Counted from the stretch's first letter, positions 21,530 through 31,363 are shown. The stretch is 64,000 bases of DNA from JBAXQQ01 sp037131695 (GCA_964638715.1 CAZWZF010000004.1:1-64000); one strand, 5' to 3'. The notes: a model not told the origin generated them from the sequence alone. Numbers and translations: made by a program.

Positions 21530-21931
21530 TTATTTACCATATACTTCTTCCGGGTTAAAAACAGGCTCTGCAGAAATTTTCCAAACCCTATTTTCAAGTG
21601 TTCGGTAGAAACATGAATAATAACCAGTATGACATGCTCCGCCAACTTGTTCAACTTTGAGAATAATGCAATCAAGATCGCAATCTACTTTAATTTCAAG
21701 CACTTTTTGTCTATTCCCGCTGCTTTCACCTTTACGCCATAGCTTTTGTCTGCTTCTTGAATAATAAGTACCATAACCAGTTGAAATGGTTTCCTCTAAA
21801 GCGATATTATTCATATAAGCAACCATTAATATTTCACCGTCTTTATCTTGTACAACCGCAGGAATTAAACCAGCAGTATCCCATTTCATCATCTTTAAAT
21901 CAAAACCCATTTCGGATTCATAAGGTTTCAT
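21530..21931 (-). CDS. hisI: Phosphoribosyl-AMP cyclohydrolase HisI
   Basis: Opens the adenine ring of phosphoribosyl-AMP in histidine biosynthesis (cytoplasm). The 133 residues contain the family signatures GLIPAVVQD, MVAYMN, YYSRSR, LWRKGE.SG, the metal-binding DCDLDC and GGACHTG..SCFYR. Length fits a stand-alone HisI with no HisE pyrophosphohydrolase domain. The Shine-Dalgarno AAGGGG precedes the ATG, and a promoter-like TTGCCT-N18-TATACT lies just upstream. It is the first gene ahead of the surface-protein operon, while hisB and hisD are 14 kb away, so the histidine genes are scattered. Confidence 0.95.
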   Translation of the reverse strand: MKPYESEMGFDLKMMKWDTAGLIPAVVQDKDGEILMVAYMNNIALEETISTGYGTYYSRSRQKLWRKGESSGNRQKVLEIKVDCDLDCIILKVEQVGGACHTGYYSCFYRTLENRVWKISAEPVFNPEEVYGK

Positions 21932-21982
21932 TATTAACCCCTTGGTATTTATTTTGGTTGAACTTAATTTTACTGTTACAAA

Positions 21983-22012
21983 AGTATATCAAGCATAAGC
22001 ACATTTAGGCAA
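21983..22012 (-). promoter_or_regulatory. Putative sigma70-type promoter for hisI and the surface operon
   Basis: Minus-strand TTGCCT (22007-22012), an 18-base spacer and TATACT (21983-21988). The leader to the hisI ATG would be about 45 bases. It is the only convincing promoter upstream of the 21.9-8.4 kb gene series. Confidence 0.5.
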
Positions 22013-22019
22013 GTGATTT

Positions 22020-22760
22020 TCACAATCCAGACAGCTTTGATAGTAACCATTTTAAAGGATTTTTTTCTGAACCAGCATTCCATGACTTTTTTTTGCAATA
22101 TGGACATACCGGATATATCTTATATGCCCAATGATAAAGGTCTACAGTTACAAACCTCTTTTGACAAAATCTACATTTAAAAAGTCTGAATAGTGACCAT
22201 TTCTTACTTCTACAAGATGGGCATCGTTCTATGATTTCAATATCTGTACCACTCTCCCAGGATTTCCCACAACGCAAACAATGTTTAACCTTGTCCTTAT
22301 AAACAAAATTAATAATCACCTCTGATTGATTATCTAATATTACGTTTGTCTTAACATCAAGTTGCACATCTGGCGAAGGCGATAACGCATGGACTGTACC
22401 GCCATTACTTTCTATAAATTGTTCACCACATTTACCGCATACATTTCTTATTGAAATTTCACCTGTAATTATATTCTGTGTACCGCATTTTTTGCAAATT
22501 ATACGTTTCGTTGAGGTGTGAGCATGATTATATAATTCATTCCGAGCATTATCATAATCATGTCTTATATTTAAATCAGATAAAACATGATATGCAATAT
22601 TTACTTTTACTGCGTATTCATGACTGCCACCCAAGTCTGGATGTGCTTTCAAATTACGTAATATATTGATATAGGCAGCTCTTATTTCTTCGCTATCGGA
22701 ATTTCTACCGATTTCAAGGACTTTATAATAGTCAACATTTTTATCAAAATCGATACTCAA
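22020..22760 (-). CDS. DnaJ-domain protein with three zinc-ribbon motifs
   Basis: Start chosen at TTG 22760 (MSIDFDKN), 4 bases after the aminotransferase stop, with AGGAA upstream; the longer reading from 22808 overlaps that gene and has no better ribosome site. The product has 246 residues. Residues about 8-72 form a J domain (YYKVLEIG ... HPDLGG), with the HPD motif that stimulates Hsp70 ATPase. Three Cys4 pairs follow: CKKC...CGKC, CLRC...CPSC and CRFC...CPYC, typical zinc ribbons. There is no Gly/Phe region or classical DnaJ zinc repeat, so this is not DnaJ itself but a J-domain co-chaperone of unknown client. Coupled to the aminotransferase gene. Confidence 0.8.
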   Translation of the reverse strand: MSIDFDKNVDYYKVLEIGRNSDSEEIRAAYINILRNLKAHPDLGGSHEYAVKVNIAYHVLSDLNIRHDYDNARNELYNHAHTSTKRIICKKCGTQNIITGEISIRNVCGKCGEQFIESNGGTVHALSPSPDVQLDVKTNVILDNQSEVIINFVYKDKVKHCLRCGKSWESGTDIEIIERCPSCRSKKWSLFRLFKCRFCQKRFVTVDLYHWAYKIYPVCPYCKKKSWNAGSEKNPLKWLLSKLSGL

Positions 22761-22764
22761 TGAA

Positions 22765-24027
22765 CTATTCCTGCAATAAGTCCATAACGCCAGAAATAGC
22801 TTTATCAAAAGCAGATAATACTATATCGATATGATCTTTAGTGATAATTAATGGTGGTTCAAAACGAATAACACATGGATTATTCAAAGTGTAAGCTGCT
22901 AATATTTTCTGCTGAGCAAAACCAGCAATAACAAGCGCTGCAATATCTCTATCTGTAAATTCTACTCCAATAAGTAATCCTTTGCCACGTACCGCAGTTA
23001 TAGTTCCCGGGTATTTTTCAGCGATTTTATACAACCCATTTATTAAATATTCGCCAGTTTCAGCAGCATTATCTGATAATTTATTATTAATTATTTCATC
23101 AATTGCAGCAAGAGCAGCCGCACACGCCAGTTCATTTCCACCGAAAGTTGAAGAATGAAGTAATGGATTTGGTTCAAATACTTTCCATATTTTTTCGCTG
23201 GCTGTAAATGCGCCAATTGGCATAACACCACCACCGAGAGCTTTAGCAAGAGTCATGATGTCTGGTACAATACCCCAATGTTCACACGCAAACAGCTTGC
23301 CAGTCCTTCCTAATCCTGTCTGAACTTCATCAACTATCAAGAGAATGTTTTTATCATCACAAAGTTTACGCACAGCAGGCAAATAATCATTTTCAGGAAC
23401 AATAACGCCATTTTCACCTTGAATAGGTTCAATTATAACAGCCGCAGTCATATCATCTATTAGTGACTCTAAAACACCTATATCACCAAATGGTGCATGA
23501 ATAAAATTCGGAATCATTGGGTTAAATGGTGTTTTATATACATCACGTCCTGATGCGCTTAATCCACCGTAAGTTTTTCCGTGAAAGCCCCCCACTGTTC
23601 CTATAATCCCGGTTTTACCAGTTGCAAGACGCGCTAATTTCAATGCACCTTCAACAGCTTCTGTACCTGAGTTGCAGAAAAATGAATATTGTAAATTACC
23701 TGGTGTTATTTCAGCCAATTTTTCAGCCAGATCTGCTTGAAGGCGATTGAATAACACGCGGGATGATAACGCCATTCTGCCTGCTTGTTCTTGAACTGCT
23801 TTAACAACTACAGGATTTGCATGCCCTAATGCAAAAACCCCATAACCACCAAGGAAATCAAGATAATCATTTCCTGCAGTATCGCGAACATAAACGCCAT
23901 GTCCTGTCCATTCTACAGCATGGAAACCGACGAAATCCATCAAATTCGCCAAACCAGGATTTACATATTTACGATATTTTTCTATCGTTTCATCAATAAA
24001 AGTTGCAGATGATATATCAGTATACAT
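22765..24027 (-). CDS. Class III aminotransferase, putrescine aminotransferase (PatA/YgjG)-like
   Basis: PLP-dependent fold-type I aminotransferase of 420 residues. Seen: YSFFCNSGTEAVEGALKLAR (PLP-phosphate region), GGFHGKTYG, EPIQGENGV, DEVQTGLGRTGK and TLAKALGGG with the Schiff-base lysine at residue 262. The long shared stretches (PGLANL, GVFALGHANPVVV, ACEHWGIVPDI, FGGNELACAAALA) are closest to the putrescine:2-oxoglutarate aminotransferases I know. Ornithine or acetylornithine aminotransferase is the alternative. AAAGGAA lies ahead of the ATG. A terminator separates it from the upstream aldo/keto reductase gene. Confidence 0.88.
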   Translation of the reverse strand: MYTDISSATFIDETIEKYRKYVNPGLANLMDFVGFHAVEWTGHGVYVRDTAGNDYLDFLGGYGVFALGHANPVVVKAVQEQAGRMALSSRVLFNRLQADLAEKLAEITPGNLQYSFFCNSGTEAVEGALKLARLATGKTGIIGTVGGFHGKTYGGLSASGRDVYKTPFNPMIPNFIHAPFGDIGVLESLIDDMTAAVIIEPIQGENGVIVPENDYLPAVRKLCDDKNILLIVDEVQTGLGRTGKLFACEHWGIVPDIMTLAKALGGGVMPIGAFTASEKIWKVFEPNPLLHSSTFGGNELACAAALAAIDEIINNKLSDNAAETGEYLINGLYKIAEKYPGTITAVRGKGLLIGVEFTDRDIAALVIAGFAQQKILAAYTLNNPCVIRFEPPLIITKDHIDIVLSAFDKAISGVMDLLQE

Positions 24028-24083
24028 AAAATTTCCTTTATAATATAAATTTCTATTCTTTTTACAAAAATCCTGCTATGAAA

Positions 24084-24112
24084 ATAGCGTTAGTGAAATT
24101 CACTAACGCTAT
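24084..24112 (-). terminator. Intrinsic terminator after the aldo/keto reductase gene
   Basis: Near-perfect palindrome: a 12-bp stem (ATAGCGTTAGTG/CACTAACGCTAT) with a 5-base loop, followed on the minus strand by TTTTC. It lies between the reductase stop (24138) and the aminotransferase start (24027). Confidence 0.65.
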
Positions 24113-24137
24113 ATATAAAGGATATATAAAAAATAAT

Positions 24138-25145
24138 CTATTCAGCTATACAAGTTGTCTGTAAATCATATCGCATTCGTTTTATATCATCTTCATTTAT
24201 TTTTATATCGGCAGCTTTTATGTTATCTTCTATTTGATAAACTTTTCTTGCTCCGCATAATGCGAATGTAATTCCTGGCTGGTTTATTGTCCAGGAGATA
24301 ACTAATTGTGATGTTGAGCAATTATATTTATTTTTTAAATCTTCCCAGGATTCAAGAACATTAATAACTTTCTGCCTGTTTACAGGTTTCATCCAAATTA
24401 AATTATTCCTATTTTCACCTTTAGCAAAAGTTGAATCCATAGTAATTTTACCAGTTAGTAATCCTTGTTCTAATGGTGAATAAGCTAAAATTGATATCTT
24501 GTTTTTGATACAATATGGAACTAATTCATCTTCAATAGCACGATCAAGCATACTATATCTTGGTTGATTAGCACTTATATCTCCACTCTTTTTATATTCA
24601 TCCATTTGATCTGGGGTACAATTAGAGACACCAATCGCTCGAATTTTTCCAGCATCTTTTAATTTAACAAGAGATGCCATAGTATCTTCGATAGCTGTTT
24701 TTTCTGGTTCTATAGCTTGCCAATGTGTTTGATACAAATCAATATAGTCAGTTTTTAATCTACGCAAACTATCTTCAATTTCAATTGCAATGGTATCTGG
24801 ACGTAACGATCTGCGAACAGTTGGACCATCCTGATGAGTAAAGAAAAAAGCACCACGTTCATCATTCCACCATAAGCCAACTTTTGTCGCAAGAATTACT
24901 TTATCACGTTTACCTGTTATTGCATTTCCTACTACTTCCTCGCTTCTGCCGAATCCATATACTGGTGCAGTATCTATAAAATTAATGCCATTATCGATTG
25001 CTGCATGTAAGGCATTTACTGACTCAGCATCATCAGTCTCACCCCACCATGCGCCGCCACCGATTGCCCAAGCGCCAAATGCAATTGCGCTTGCCATCAT
25101 TCCTGTTGTTCCAATTTCACGGTATATCATTTTTTGATTCTCCAT
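24138..25145 (-). CDS. Aldo/keto reductase
   Basis: NAD(P)H-dependent carbonyl reductase of 335 residues with a TIM-barrel fold. The tetrad regions are visible: FIDTAPVYG (Asp and Tyr), ILATKVGL (Lys) and LYQTHW (His). The cofactor end AYSPLEQGLLTGK and GARKVYQIEDN is typical of the AKR11/13-like subgroup. The gene sits 25 bases after the LamG gene and is probably co-transcribed with it. The substrate is unknown; given the neighbouring sugar genes, a sugar or sugar-derived aldehyde is plausible. No clear Shine-Dalgarno precedes the ATG. Confidence 0.9.
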   Translation of the reverse strand: MENQKMIYREIGTTGMMASAIAFGAWAIGGGAWWGETDDAESVNALHAAIDNGINFIDTAPVYGFGRSEEVVGNAITGKRDKVILATKVGLWWNDERGAFFFTHQDGPTVRRSLRPDTIAIEIEDSLRRLKTDYIDLYQTHWQAIEPEKTAIEDTMASLVKLKDAGKIRAIGVSNCTPDQMDEYKKSGDISANQPRYSMLDRAIEDELVPYCIKNKISILAYSPLEQGLLTGKITMDSTFAKGENRNNLIWMKPVNRQKVINVLESWEDLKNKYNCSTSQLVISWTINQPGITFALCGARKVYQIEDNIKAADIKINEDDIKRMRYDLQTTCIAE

Positions 25146-25170
25146 TGTTAGATTACTCTAATTATATAGA

Positions 25171-28100
25171 TTATTTCGCAGAAGGACCAGCTTTATAGTT
25201 TCTATCTATTTCCTCTAAAGATAATGCTTTATCATGGATTACGATTAGATAATAACTTCCGCGATACCCTAAAGTAAATGCAGAATTGTTTCCAAGTATT
25301 AAAACTGGATCATCAATCCATTTTGTTAAATCCCATACAATTTCTCGTTCAGCTACTAATATGTTATTAATATATTCTTTTGTCGTTTTACCATCCCATG
25401 TTACAACAATATGTTGTAATCCTGTTCTAAAACCGGCACCTGGTAAATTACGCGGATCTTCTTTTAAATATGGTGAAGAAGGAGTAACCATTAAAATATT
25501 TCCTGGTGCACCTGAATAATAATGTCCTAATGTAAAATTCTTTTCACCACCAATTTTTTCACAACTTAAAATAACACCTGCCCAACCAGATGGTGGATAT
25601 ATAGTATCTGTTGATATCCAACATTCTACAGTGAAAGCCTTGGTATCTTTAATTTTCTGTAATTTCTTTACCGGACTTTTCGTCATAATGGGGGTATTGC
25701 CATGTACCATTAAGCCTTGAACTGGCCACCAGAAATCATCTTTTCCTTCACCAGTATTTGAATAAATAGTTAAATCAGCAGCATCACCATTTTTACTGCT
25801 ATCTTTTATTGTTCTTCCGTCTGATTCATTAAATTTATATAGGCATAATGCATGGCTGTCATCCCGACCTAAAGCAGGATTAAAAACTTTATAATTCAAA
25901 TTAAATGGCGATGAAGTAATTGTACCATCAGTACCAGTTATAGTGTACCAATAATCACCAGATCCCCGCGGAATTAATGAATTTACACCTTCTTTACTTA
26001 ATGTTGCCGCTTCCTGACCATCTGGAGCTAATATTTTTTTAAATTCATATTTTATTGGTTTACCTGAAGATGAATATGATGATGTAAAATCAAGCGAAGT
26101 AGCCTGTCCAGCATTTCCCCATTCTGGATACCAGGGTTCATCGAGAACAACTCTATTATCTGTTACTGTTACAGGATTGTTAACGAACCAGATTCTACAT
26201 CGGGCTAATGATATACCATTATCATTTGTCCAAATTGCCGGAATGCCACCTTCTATTGGTTTGGGATCTTTATATTCTAATTGCTTTTGACCTTCAACCC
26301 AGAATTCTACTGTATCACCTTTTTTTCTCAGTTGTAAATCAAACCAATTTCTATGATTTGTACTTTTGCCTTGAGGAATTGCGTCATTTGAAGCAACGAC
26401 TTCACCATTTTTCATTAATACAGTCTTTCTAACGCCATCTTTATCGAGAAAACCATATACACCAGAGTATCCTGTTCGTGGACTGACTCCATCTGAACAT
26501 ATAGAAATAGCAAAATCGCGATATCTAAGTTCGTAGTAATCATGCTCTCGAGGATATTCCATTTTTACACCAACAAATGCCTGAAAATCATGGTCTCCTG
26601 TAAATTTTTGTTTATGCCATAATGCGGCATCGCCACGACTCCAACCACTTAAAAACGACCAATTAGGCGAACATGACCATCGAATAGTAGACATCCACGT
26701 ACCATCAGAATACCAATCTGTGGGTGCATCCGAAAATGTATAATCATAAAGATTTTTAGAAACTACCATAATATTCGACATTGTCCCTAAATATCCATTT
26801 ATAATATAACCTGCCTTGCTGCCAGTGAGTGGTTTTTCATCTTTATAGGATAATATCACTTTGTCATCTAACTCAAAGGAAATTATGTTGCCGTTCTTTC
26901 TTAATCTGATATATAAATCATCTCTGCTTTCAATATCATTTTCAACTGTTGCAACAACTTTTCCTTGCCGTTTAATAGTAAAAACAGGTTTTGCTGCTGC
27001 ATCAAATTTTATATCACCTGCATAACCAGAATCAATATCATTTCCATCAGTAGACAACAGAAACGACATCTTTCCTGATAAATTTTTCAGCAAACTGCCA
27101 CTCATAACCATCCAATATTTATCACCATATATGTTCCAGTTATACCATTTCAAATTAGGATCAACTGTACTTGTCACCCAGTCAGACGATGTTAAAGCCC
27201 ATTCTTTCATTCCATTATTATCAATTTGAAATCTTTTGCCAATTTTTTCAGCTTTTAATTCTGCCAAAGCATCAAGGTCAGCTTTAAAAGAGGTTACTGC
27301 AACATCATCATAAGTTACACCAGTTTTTGACTCTGATAGTAATCCTATTCCACCTTTCCATGGGATAGGATTTTCAATTGCTGCTCGTTGCTTGCCATCA
27401 ATTAAGATTGTTATTTTACCAGGACGGGAAATTGCAGACATGTTATACCATTGCTTTGGAATAAAGCCACCGGTTGTCCTGCTTATTTCAGTAAATTTGT
27501 TATCCTGCCATTGATACAAAACTAATGAATTTGCATTTTTGTTATCTTTACCTACAACCGGATACCAAATTACAGCATAACCTTTATTTTTATCATTAAC
27601 ATTCAATAATATTCCAGCCCCACCATCACTCGCAGGCTGCATAGACACGCTAAAATGATAACTATCCCAAAGATTATCACCTGTTAAATAAATTGCAGGT
27701 TTTGTTGAATCATTCGTTGAACCAGCAATTGAAAATGGATTCTGAGAATAAATTGCATAATTAAATCTTGGCAATTTACCGTGAGGTACTTTATCATAAG
27801 GAGAAGTTAGTCCCCAATTTCCTGAACTATTTATCCATTTACCTGTATCTTCATCTGAAGTCCGCATAAAGTCATCATTAAATACAACCGGTTCGGTTCG
27901 TTGCATTTTTACTTCGGTCATTTCCCAGTTAGTGTTTTTAGGCGACATTGCTTCATCGCCGCCAGTCCTGTCAACAATGCCATTCCAAACCAGATTGTTA
28001 TTTAGTTGAATCCCAATCCATGTGTCTCTACGTGCAATTAGCAATTCGACAGTATTCATCCACCCGTTTGCTGCAGGAATTTTTACAATTGATAGTTTTT

Positions 28101-28359
28101 TGCCATTCAATACTTTTGTCAAAGAAATGTCTAAAGGCGATATTGTTAACTCTAAAAAGTTATTAGAATCTTTCTGTTCAATTTTCACTGATAGATTCTT
28201 TGTTGTTTGATTTAGTTGTTTCAATTTAAACGAAAAATCATACTGATCCGAAGACATGTCGTCAGTTAATTTAAACGTTGATTGAGAGAAAGCTGACGTT
28301 ACAGCAGATAACAACAATAAGAAAATGATAATGTTTATTTTTGAAAAATTAAATTTCAT
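25171..28359 (-). CDS. Large secreted protein with C-terminal LamG/concanavalin A-like domain
   Basis: 1062 residues with a signal peptide (hydrophobic stretch 9-24, ending AFSQ) and GGAAG upstream of the ATG. Most of the protein is repeated jelly-roll-like sequence with motifs such as DSYHFSVSMQPASDGGAGILL and GGIGLLSESKTG..YDDVAV, resembling the DUF1080/3-keto-disaccharide hydrolase or LamG fold family. The last 200 residues (AFTVECWIST ... QHIVVTWDGKTTKEYINN ... DKALSLEEIDRNY) are a clear LamG-like concanavalin A domain. It probably binds or acts on extracellular glycans. No catalytic residues can be named. It lies in a carbohydrate-related cluster, divergent from the TIM-barrel gene. Confidence 0.85.
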   Translation of the reverse strand: MKFNFSKINIIIFLLLLSAVTSAFSQSTFKLTDDMSSDQYDFSFKLKQLNQTTKNLSVKIEQKDSNNFLELTISPLDISLTKVLNGKKLSIVKIPAANGWMNTVELLIARRDTWIGIQLNNNLVWNGIVDRTGGDEAMSPKNTNWEMTEVKMQRTEPVVFNDDFMRTSDEDTGKWINSSGNWGLTSPYDKVPHGKLPRFNYAIYSQNPFSIAGSTNDSTKPAIYLTGDNLWDSYHFSVSMQPASDGGAGILLNVNDKNKGYAVIWYPVVGKDNKNANSLVLYQWQDNKFTEISRTTGGFIPKQWYNMSAISRPGKITILIDGKQRAAIENPIPWKGGIGLLSESKTGVTYDDVAVTSFKADLDALAELKAEKIGKRFQIDNNGMKEWALTSSDWVTSTVDPNLKWYNWNIYGDKYWMVMSGSLLKNLSGKMSFLLSTDGNDIDSGYAGDIKFDAAAKPVFTIKRQGKVVATVENDIESRDDLYIRLRKNGNIISFELDDKVILSYKDEKPLTGSKAGYIINGYLGTMSNIMVVSKNLYDYTFSDAPTDWYSDGTWMSTIRWSCSPNWSFLSGWSRGDAALWHKQKFTGDHDFQAFVGVKMEYPREHDYYELRYRDFAISICSDGVSPRTGYSGVYGFLDKDGVRKTVLMKNGEVVASNDAIPQGKSTNHRNWFDLQLRKKGDTVEFWVEGQKQLEYKDPKPIEGGIPAIWTNDNGISLARCRIWFVNNPVTVTDNRVVLDEPWYPEWGNAGQATSLDFTSSYSSSGKPIKYEFKKILAPDGQEAATLSKEGVNSLIPRGSGDYWYTITGTDGTITSSPFNLNYKVFNPALGRDDSHALCLYKFNESDGRTIKDSSKNGDAADLTIYSNTGEGKDDFWWPVQGLMVHGNTPIMTKSPVKKLQKIKDTKAFTVECWISTDTIYPPSGWAGVILSCEKIGGEKNFTLGHYYSGAPGNILMVTPSSPYLKEDPRNLPGAGFRTGLQHIVVTWDGKTTKEYINNILVAEREIVWDLTKWIDDPVLILGNNSAFTLGYRGSYYLIVIHDKALSLEEIDRNYKAGPSAK

Positions 28360-28388
28360 TTGTGAACTTCCAAAATTTTAGCTATAAT
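28360..28388 (+). promoter_or_regulatory. Putative promoter for the TIM-barrel isomerase gene
   Basis: TTGTGA (28360-28365), a 17-base spacer and a consensus TATAAT (28383-28388), in the 72-base divergent gap. The leader to the ATG at 28432 would be about 37 bases. Confidence 0.4.
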
Positions 28389-28431
28389 CTTTGACACTTA
28401 AACGGTTAACATGTTTTGTCTGGAGTTGGAA

Positions 28432-29214
28432 ATGAAAAAAATAATTAGTGCCTTACATTTTCATTGGGATAATATCATTGACTGTTGTCACACAGCTAAA
28501 ATTAATCTTAAATTAGATGGAATAGAATTTTCGCTTGATAAATCATTTAATTCACCACACTTATCTAAAAATGATTATAAATTACTACCTGATTTGAAAG
28601 TAAAATATAACTTAATTACCGAAGGCCATATCTGGGAAAATCTCGCACAATTAGGAGAACAAGCAGGGGTTGATGCATTATTGTATTGGGCAGAAATATG
28701 CAATCAATCTGGAATAACTGGTATTGTAATACATGGCGGCAGCAGTGATAACCACGAATCAGGATTACAATGCACCGAAAATATCATACAAAAAGTCATT
28801 AGAGTATCTGAGAAGAAGAATATCATATTAAAATTAGAGAATCATTACCCATACGAATATAGAAATTGTCATGAATTATATTCTGAAGAATGGGAATTTC
28901 AAGCTATCTTCAATAAAATTGATAGTAATAATCTCCAATTTTGCTTCGATACCGGACATGGAAATATGTCAAAAAATGGCTACGAACTGATTACTTCACT
29001 ATCTAACCGATTAAGTCACGTGCATTTAGCCGATAACCACGGTATTGATGACGACCATTGTCCATATAGAAAAGGTTCTGTACCATGGGATGATTATTTC
29101 AGCGCATTTAAAGATATAAAATATGATAAAACTTTCTGCGTTGAGTTCCCTTTATTTGATGATATAGAACCTTTTAATGAATGTATAAAAGATATAGACA
29201 GATTATTTTTATGA
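28432..29214 (+). CDS. Sugar phosphate isomerase/epimerase-like TIM barrel (xylose isomerase-like/AP endonuclease 2 superfamily)
   Basis: 260 residues from the ATG at 28432, which has GGAG six bases upstream; an upstream ATG at 28411 lacks one. Metal-site motifs of the superfamily are present: GIVIHGGS, LKLENHYPY (Glu), FCFDTGHGN (Asp, His), HVHLADNHG, DDHCPYRKGSVPWDDYF and FCVEFPLF (Glu). Family members isomerise or epimerise sugars, or are inosose/hydroxypyruvate-type enzymes; the substrate cannot be told. It ends convergently, overlapping the beta-galactosidase stop by 6 bases. Confidence 0.82.
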   Translation: MKKIISALHFHWDNIIDCCHTAKINLKLDGIEFSLDKSFNSPHLSKNDYKLLPDLKVKYNLITEGHIWENLAQLGEQAGVDALLYWAEICNQSGITGIVIHGGSSDNHESGLQCTENIIQKVIRVSEKKNIILKLENHYPYEYRNCHELYSEEWEFQAIFNKIDSNNLQFCFDTGHGNMSKNGYELITSLSNRLSHVHLADNHGIDDDHCPYRKGSVPWDDYFSAFKDIKYDKTFCVEFPLFDDIEPFNECIKDIDRLFL

Positions 29215-31275
29215 ACAATCCTTTACCAATATCCGCAAACCAAAAGCATTAAGGTCAACGTTATCACGTACTTTTGAACGAGTAAACATGTCGTTATAAA
29301 TTGTGTTATCCGATAAAGCCACAGATTGCGACCTGTCAGTAAAGTTCATGACAAAAATATATTCTTTATTTCCATCAGTTCGATAATTCGCTGTTACTCC
29401 AGTCGGGAGAATACCATTAATCGATCTGCGAATTTTTAATTTGGGAATAATATATTCATAAATTAAATCGAGCAGGTCATCATTAAATCTTGTTGCCAAA
29501 TAATAAACTTTTCCATTGCCAAACTTATTCACTGTCATTGCAGGTGTACCGGAATAGAAATCGCTTGTATAACACGCCAAGACCTTAGCTGTTTCTGGAT
29601 GAATAATTTCACAGAAAGTATGAGCGTCAAATACTCCGGCAATACTTAAATGATTACCTTCTAAAAATGCTACAGGATTTGTTTCACCAGGAGTTAAACA
29701 ATCAATCTCTTCTGACCAAATTCCACATAATTTTCTTAATGGCCCAGGAAACCCGCCAAGATGGCATAAGTCCGTTTCATTTACCCATCCAGTCATGTAT
29801 GTTGTTATTATGGTTCCCCCATTTTCAACAAAGGTTTCTAATTTTTCTGCAACACCCGGTTTAATCATATAAAGCATTGGCATAATGAGTAATTTATACT
29901 TATCAATTGGTGAGTCAGAATCAACCACATCAAAAGGTACACCGGATTTCCAAAGTGGTGAAATGTGTTGATGACAAGTTTCAAGATATTTAGTGTGGCC
30001 GTCATTTCGAGGACCTTTAGCGTCATTAATTGCCCACATATTCTCCCAATCCACCAGTATTGCCACTTCTGATGGAACAGTCGTACCGACAATATCATCT
30101 AATTTCGCAAGGGTAGATCCTACTTTGGCAACATCACGAAAAACTCTATTGTGTTCATTTCCAACATGGTCAACGACAGCCCCATGGAACTTTTCATTAG
30201 ATCCCCTACTCTTTCGCCACTGGAAATATTGTACCGTATCAGAACCGTGTGCAACGGCTTGTAATGATGATAACAGGTGCATGCCAGGTCGTTTCAATTT
30301 CGCGTAATCCTGCCAATTCGTAGCAGATGGCGTGGATTCCATTAGCATAAAAGGTTTTCCTCCTTTCATGCTTCGATTTAAATTATGCACAAAAGCTGAA
30401 TAAGAAGCAGTGCTTATATCATCTTCTTTATGATGCCAGGATGGGTAGCTGTCCCATGATACAACATCAATATGTTCAGCCATTTTGTAATAATCTATCC
30501 CCGTATAAAACCCCATCATGTTTGTAGTAACTGGAGCATCAGAGAATTCGCGAATAGCATCAATTTCATGGCACATAAAATTTACATGTCGGTCAGATAC
30601 AAAACGTTTCCAATCTAAATTCATGCCATGTACTATCATTTCACCGTGAGGTGCAGGTGCTTCTATTTGGCTCCAGTCACTGTAACTATGGCTCCAGAAT
30701 GATGCATTCCAGGCAATATTCAACTCATTCAAATCATTATTGTATTTATTCTTTAACCAGTTTCTGAATTTATCTTCACATAATGGACAGTAGCATTCTC
30801 CACCATATTCATTTGACAAATGCCATAGTAATAACGCTGGATGGTTTTTATATCTTTCAGCTAATCGGCGATTCATGTCTCCAACTTTCTGCCGATATAT
30901 TGGAGATGTATAACAATGATTATGACGTGTACCGAATAGATTTCGCACGCGATTTGTACCATATCGTAATACTTCCGGGTATTTTTGCGCCATCCATGCC
31001 GGCCTGGCACCAGATGGTGTTGCCAATACTGCAAATGCATTTTGTTCAGCTAATCTATCCATGATATCATCCAACCATATAAAATTATAATTACCTTCTT
31101 CGGGTTCAAGTGCTGACCATGCAAAGATTCCAACACTCATTGCATTGCAACCAGCCAATTTCATTAAGCGAAAATCTTCACTAATAATCTCAGGCATGTG
31201 CAGCCATTGATCTGGGTTATAATCGCCACCATGCAGCATGTGGGGACATTTAGGATTAATTGGGTCATATCTCAT
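29209..31275 (-). CDS. Beta-galactosidase, glycoside hydrolase family 42
   Basis: Retaining glycosidase, 688 residues, no signal peptide, so cytoplasmic. Three GH42 parts are recognisable: the catalytic barrel from GGDYNPDQW, the trimerisation/glutaminase-like domain (GGTIITTYMTGWVNETDL) and a small C-terminal beta domain. The acid/base Glu156 lies in HLSNEYGG and the nucleophile Glu313 in LMESTPS. The cysteine cluster ECYCPLC after the acid/base matches the zinc-binding cysteines of GH42 enzymes. The ATG has GAGG upstream. Substrates are probably beta-galactosides or arabinosides from oligosaccharides taken into the cell. Confidence 0.95.
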   Translation of the reverse strand: MRYDPINPKCPHMLHGGDYNPDQWLHMPEIISEDFRLMKLAGCNAMSVGIFAWSALEPEEGNYNFIWLDDIMDRLAEQNAFAVLATPSGARPAWMAQKYPEVLRYGTNRVRNLFGTRHNHCYTSPIYRQKVGDMNRRLAERYKNHPALLLWHLSNEYGGECYCPLCEDKFRNWLKNKYNNDLNELNIAWNASFWSHSYSDWSQIEAPAPHGEMIVHGMNLDWKRFVSDRHVNFMCHEIDAIREFSDAPVTTNMMGFYTGIDYYKMAEHIDVVSWDSYPSWHHKEDDISTASYSAFVHNLNRSMKGGKPFMLMESTPSATNWQDYAKLKRPGMHLLSSLQAVAHGSDTVQYFQWRKSRGSNEKFHGAVVDHVGNEHNRVFRDVAKVGSTLAKLDDIVGTTVPSEVAILVDWENMWAINDAKGPRNDGHTKYLETCHQHISPLWKSGVPFDVVDSDSPIDKYKLLIMPMLYMIKPGVAEKLETFVENGGTIITTYMTGWVNETDLCHLGGFPGPLRKLCGIWSEEIDCLTPGETNPVAFLEGNHLSIAGVFDAHTFCEIIHPETAKVLACYTSDFYSGTPAMTVNKFGNGKVYYLATRFNDDLLDLIYEYIIPKLKIRRSINGILPTGVTANYRTDGNKEYIFVMNFTDRSQSVALSDNTIYNDMFTRSKVRDNVDLNAFGLRILVKDCS

Positions 31276-31351
31276 TTAATTTACCTCATAATATCTATAT
31301 AAACTATTCTCTCTTTTAATTAAAATCCTTCCATTTTTTCCAAATAAAAAG

Positions 31352-31357
31352 TATATT
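31352..31357 (+). promoter_or_regulatory. -10-like TATATT placed for leaderless rimO transcription
   Basis: TATATT occupies positions -12 to -7 relative to the rimO ATG (31364), and there is no Shine-Dalgarno. A transcript starting at the usual distance would begin at the ATG itself. The -35 region is poor. Confidence 0.45.
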
Positions 31358-31363
31358 AAATCC

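Noticed and set aside
21493..21675. 60 extra N-terminal residues on the 1712-residue surface protein
   Set aside because: They would overlap hisI out of frame and push the signal peptide far inside. GTG 21492 has a perfect AAGGAG.
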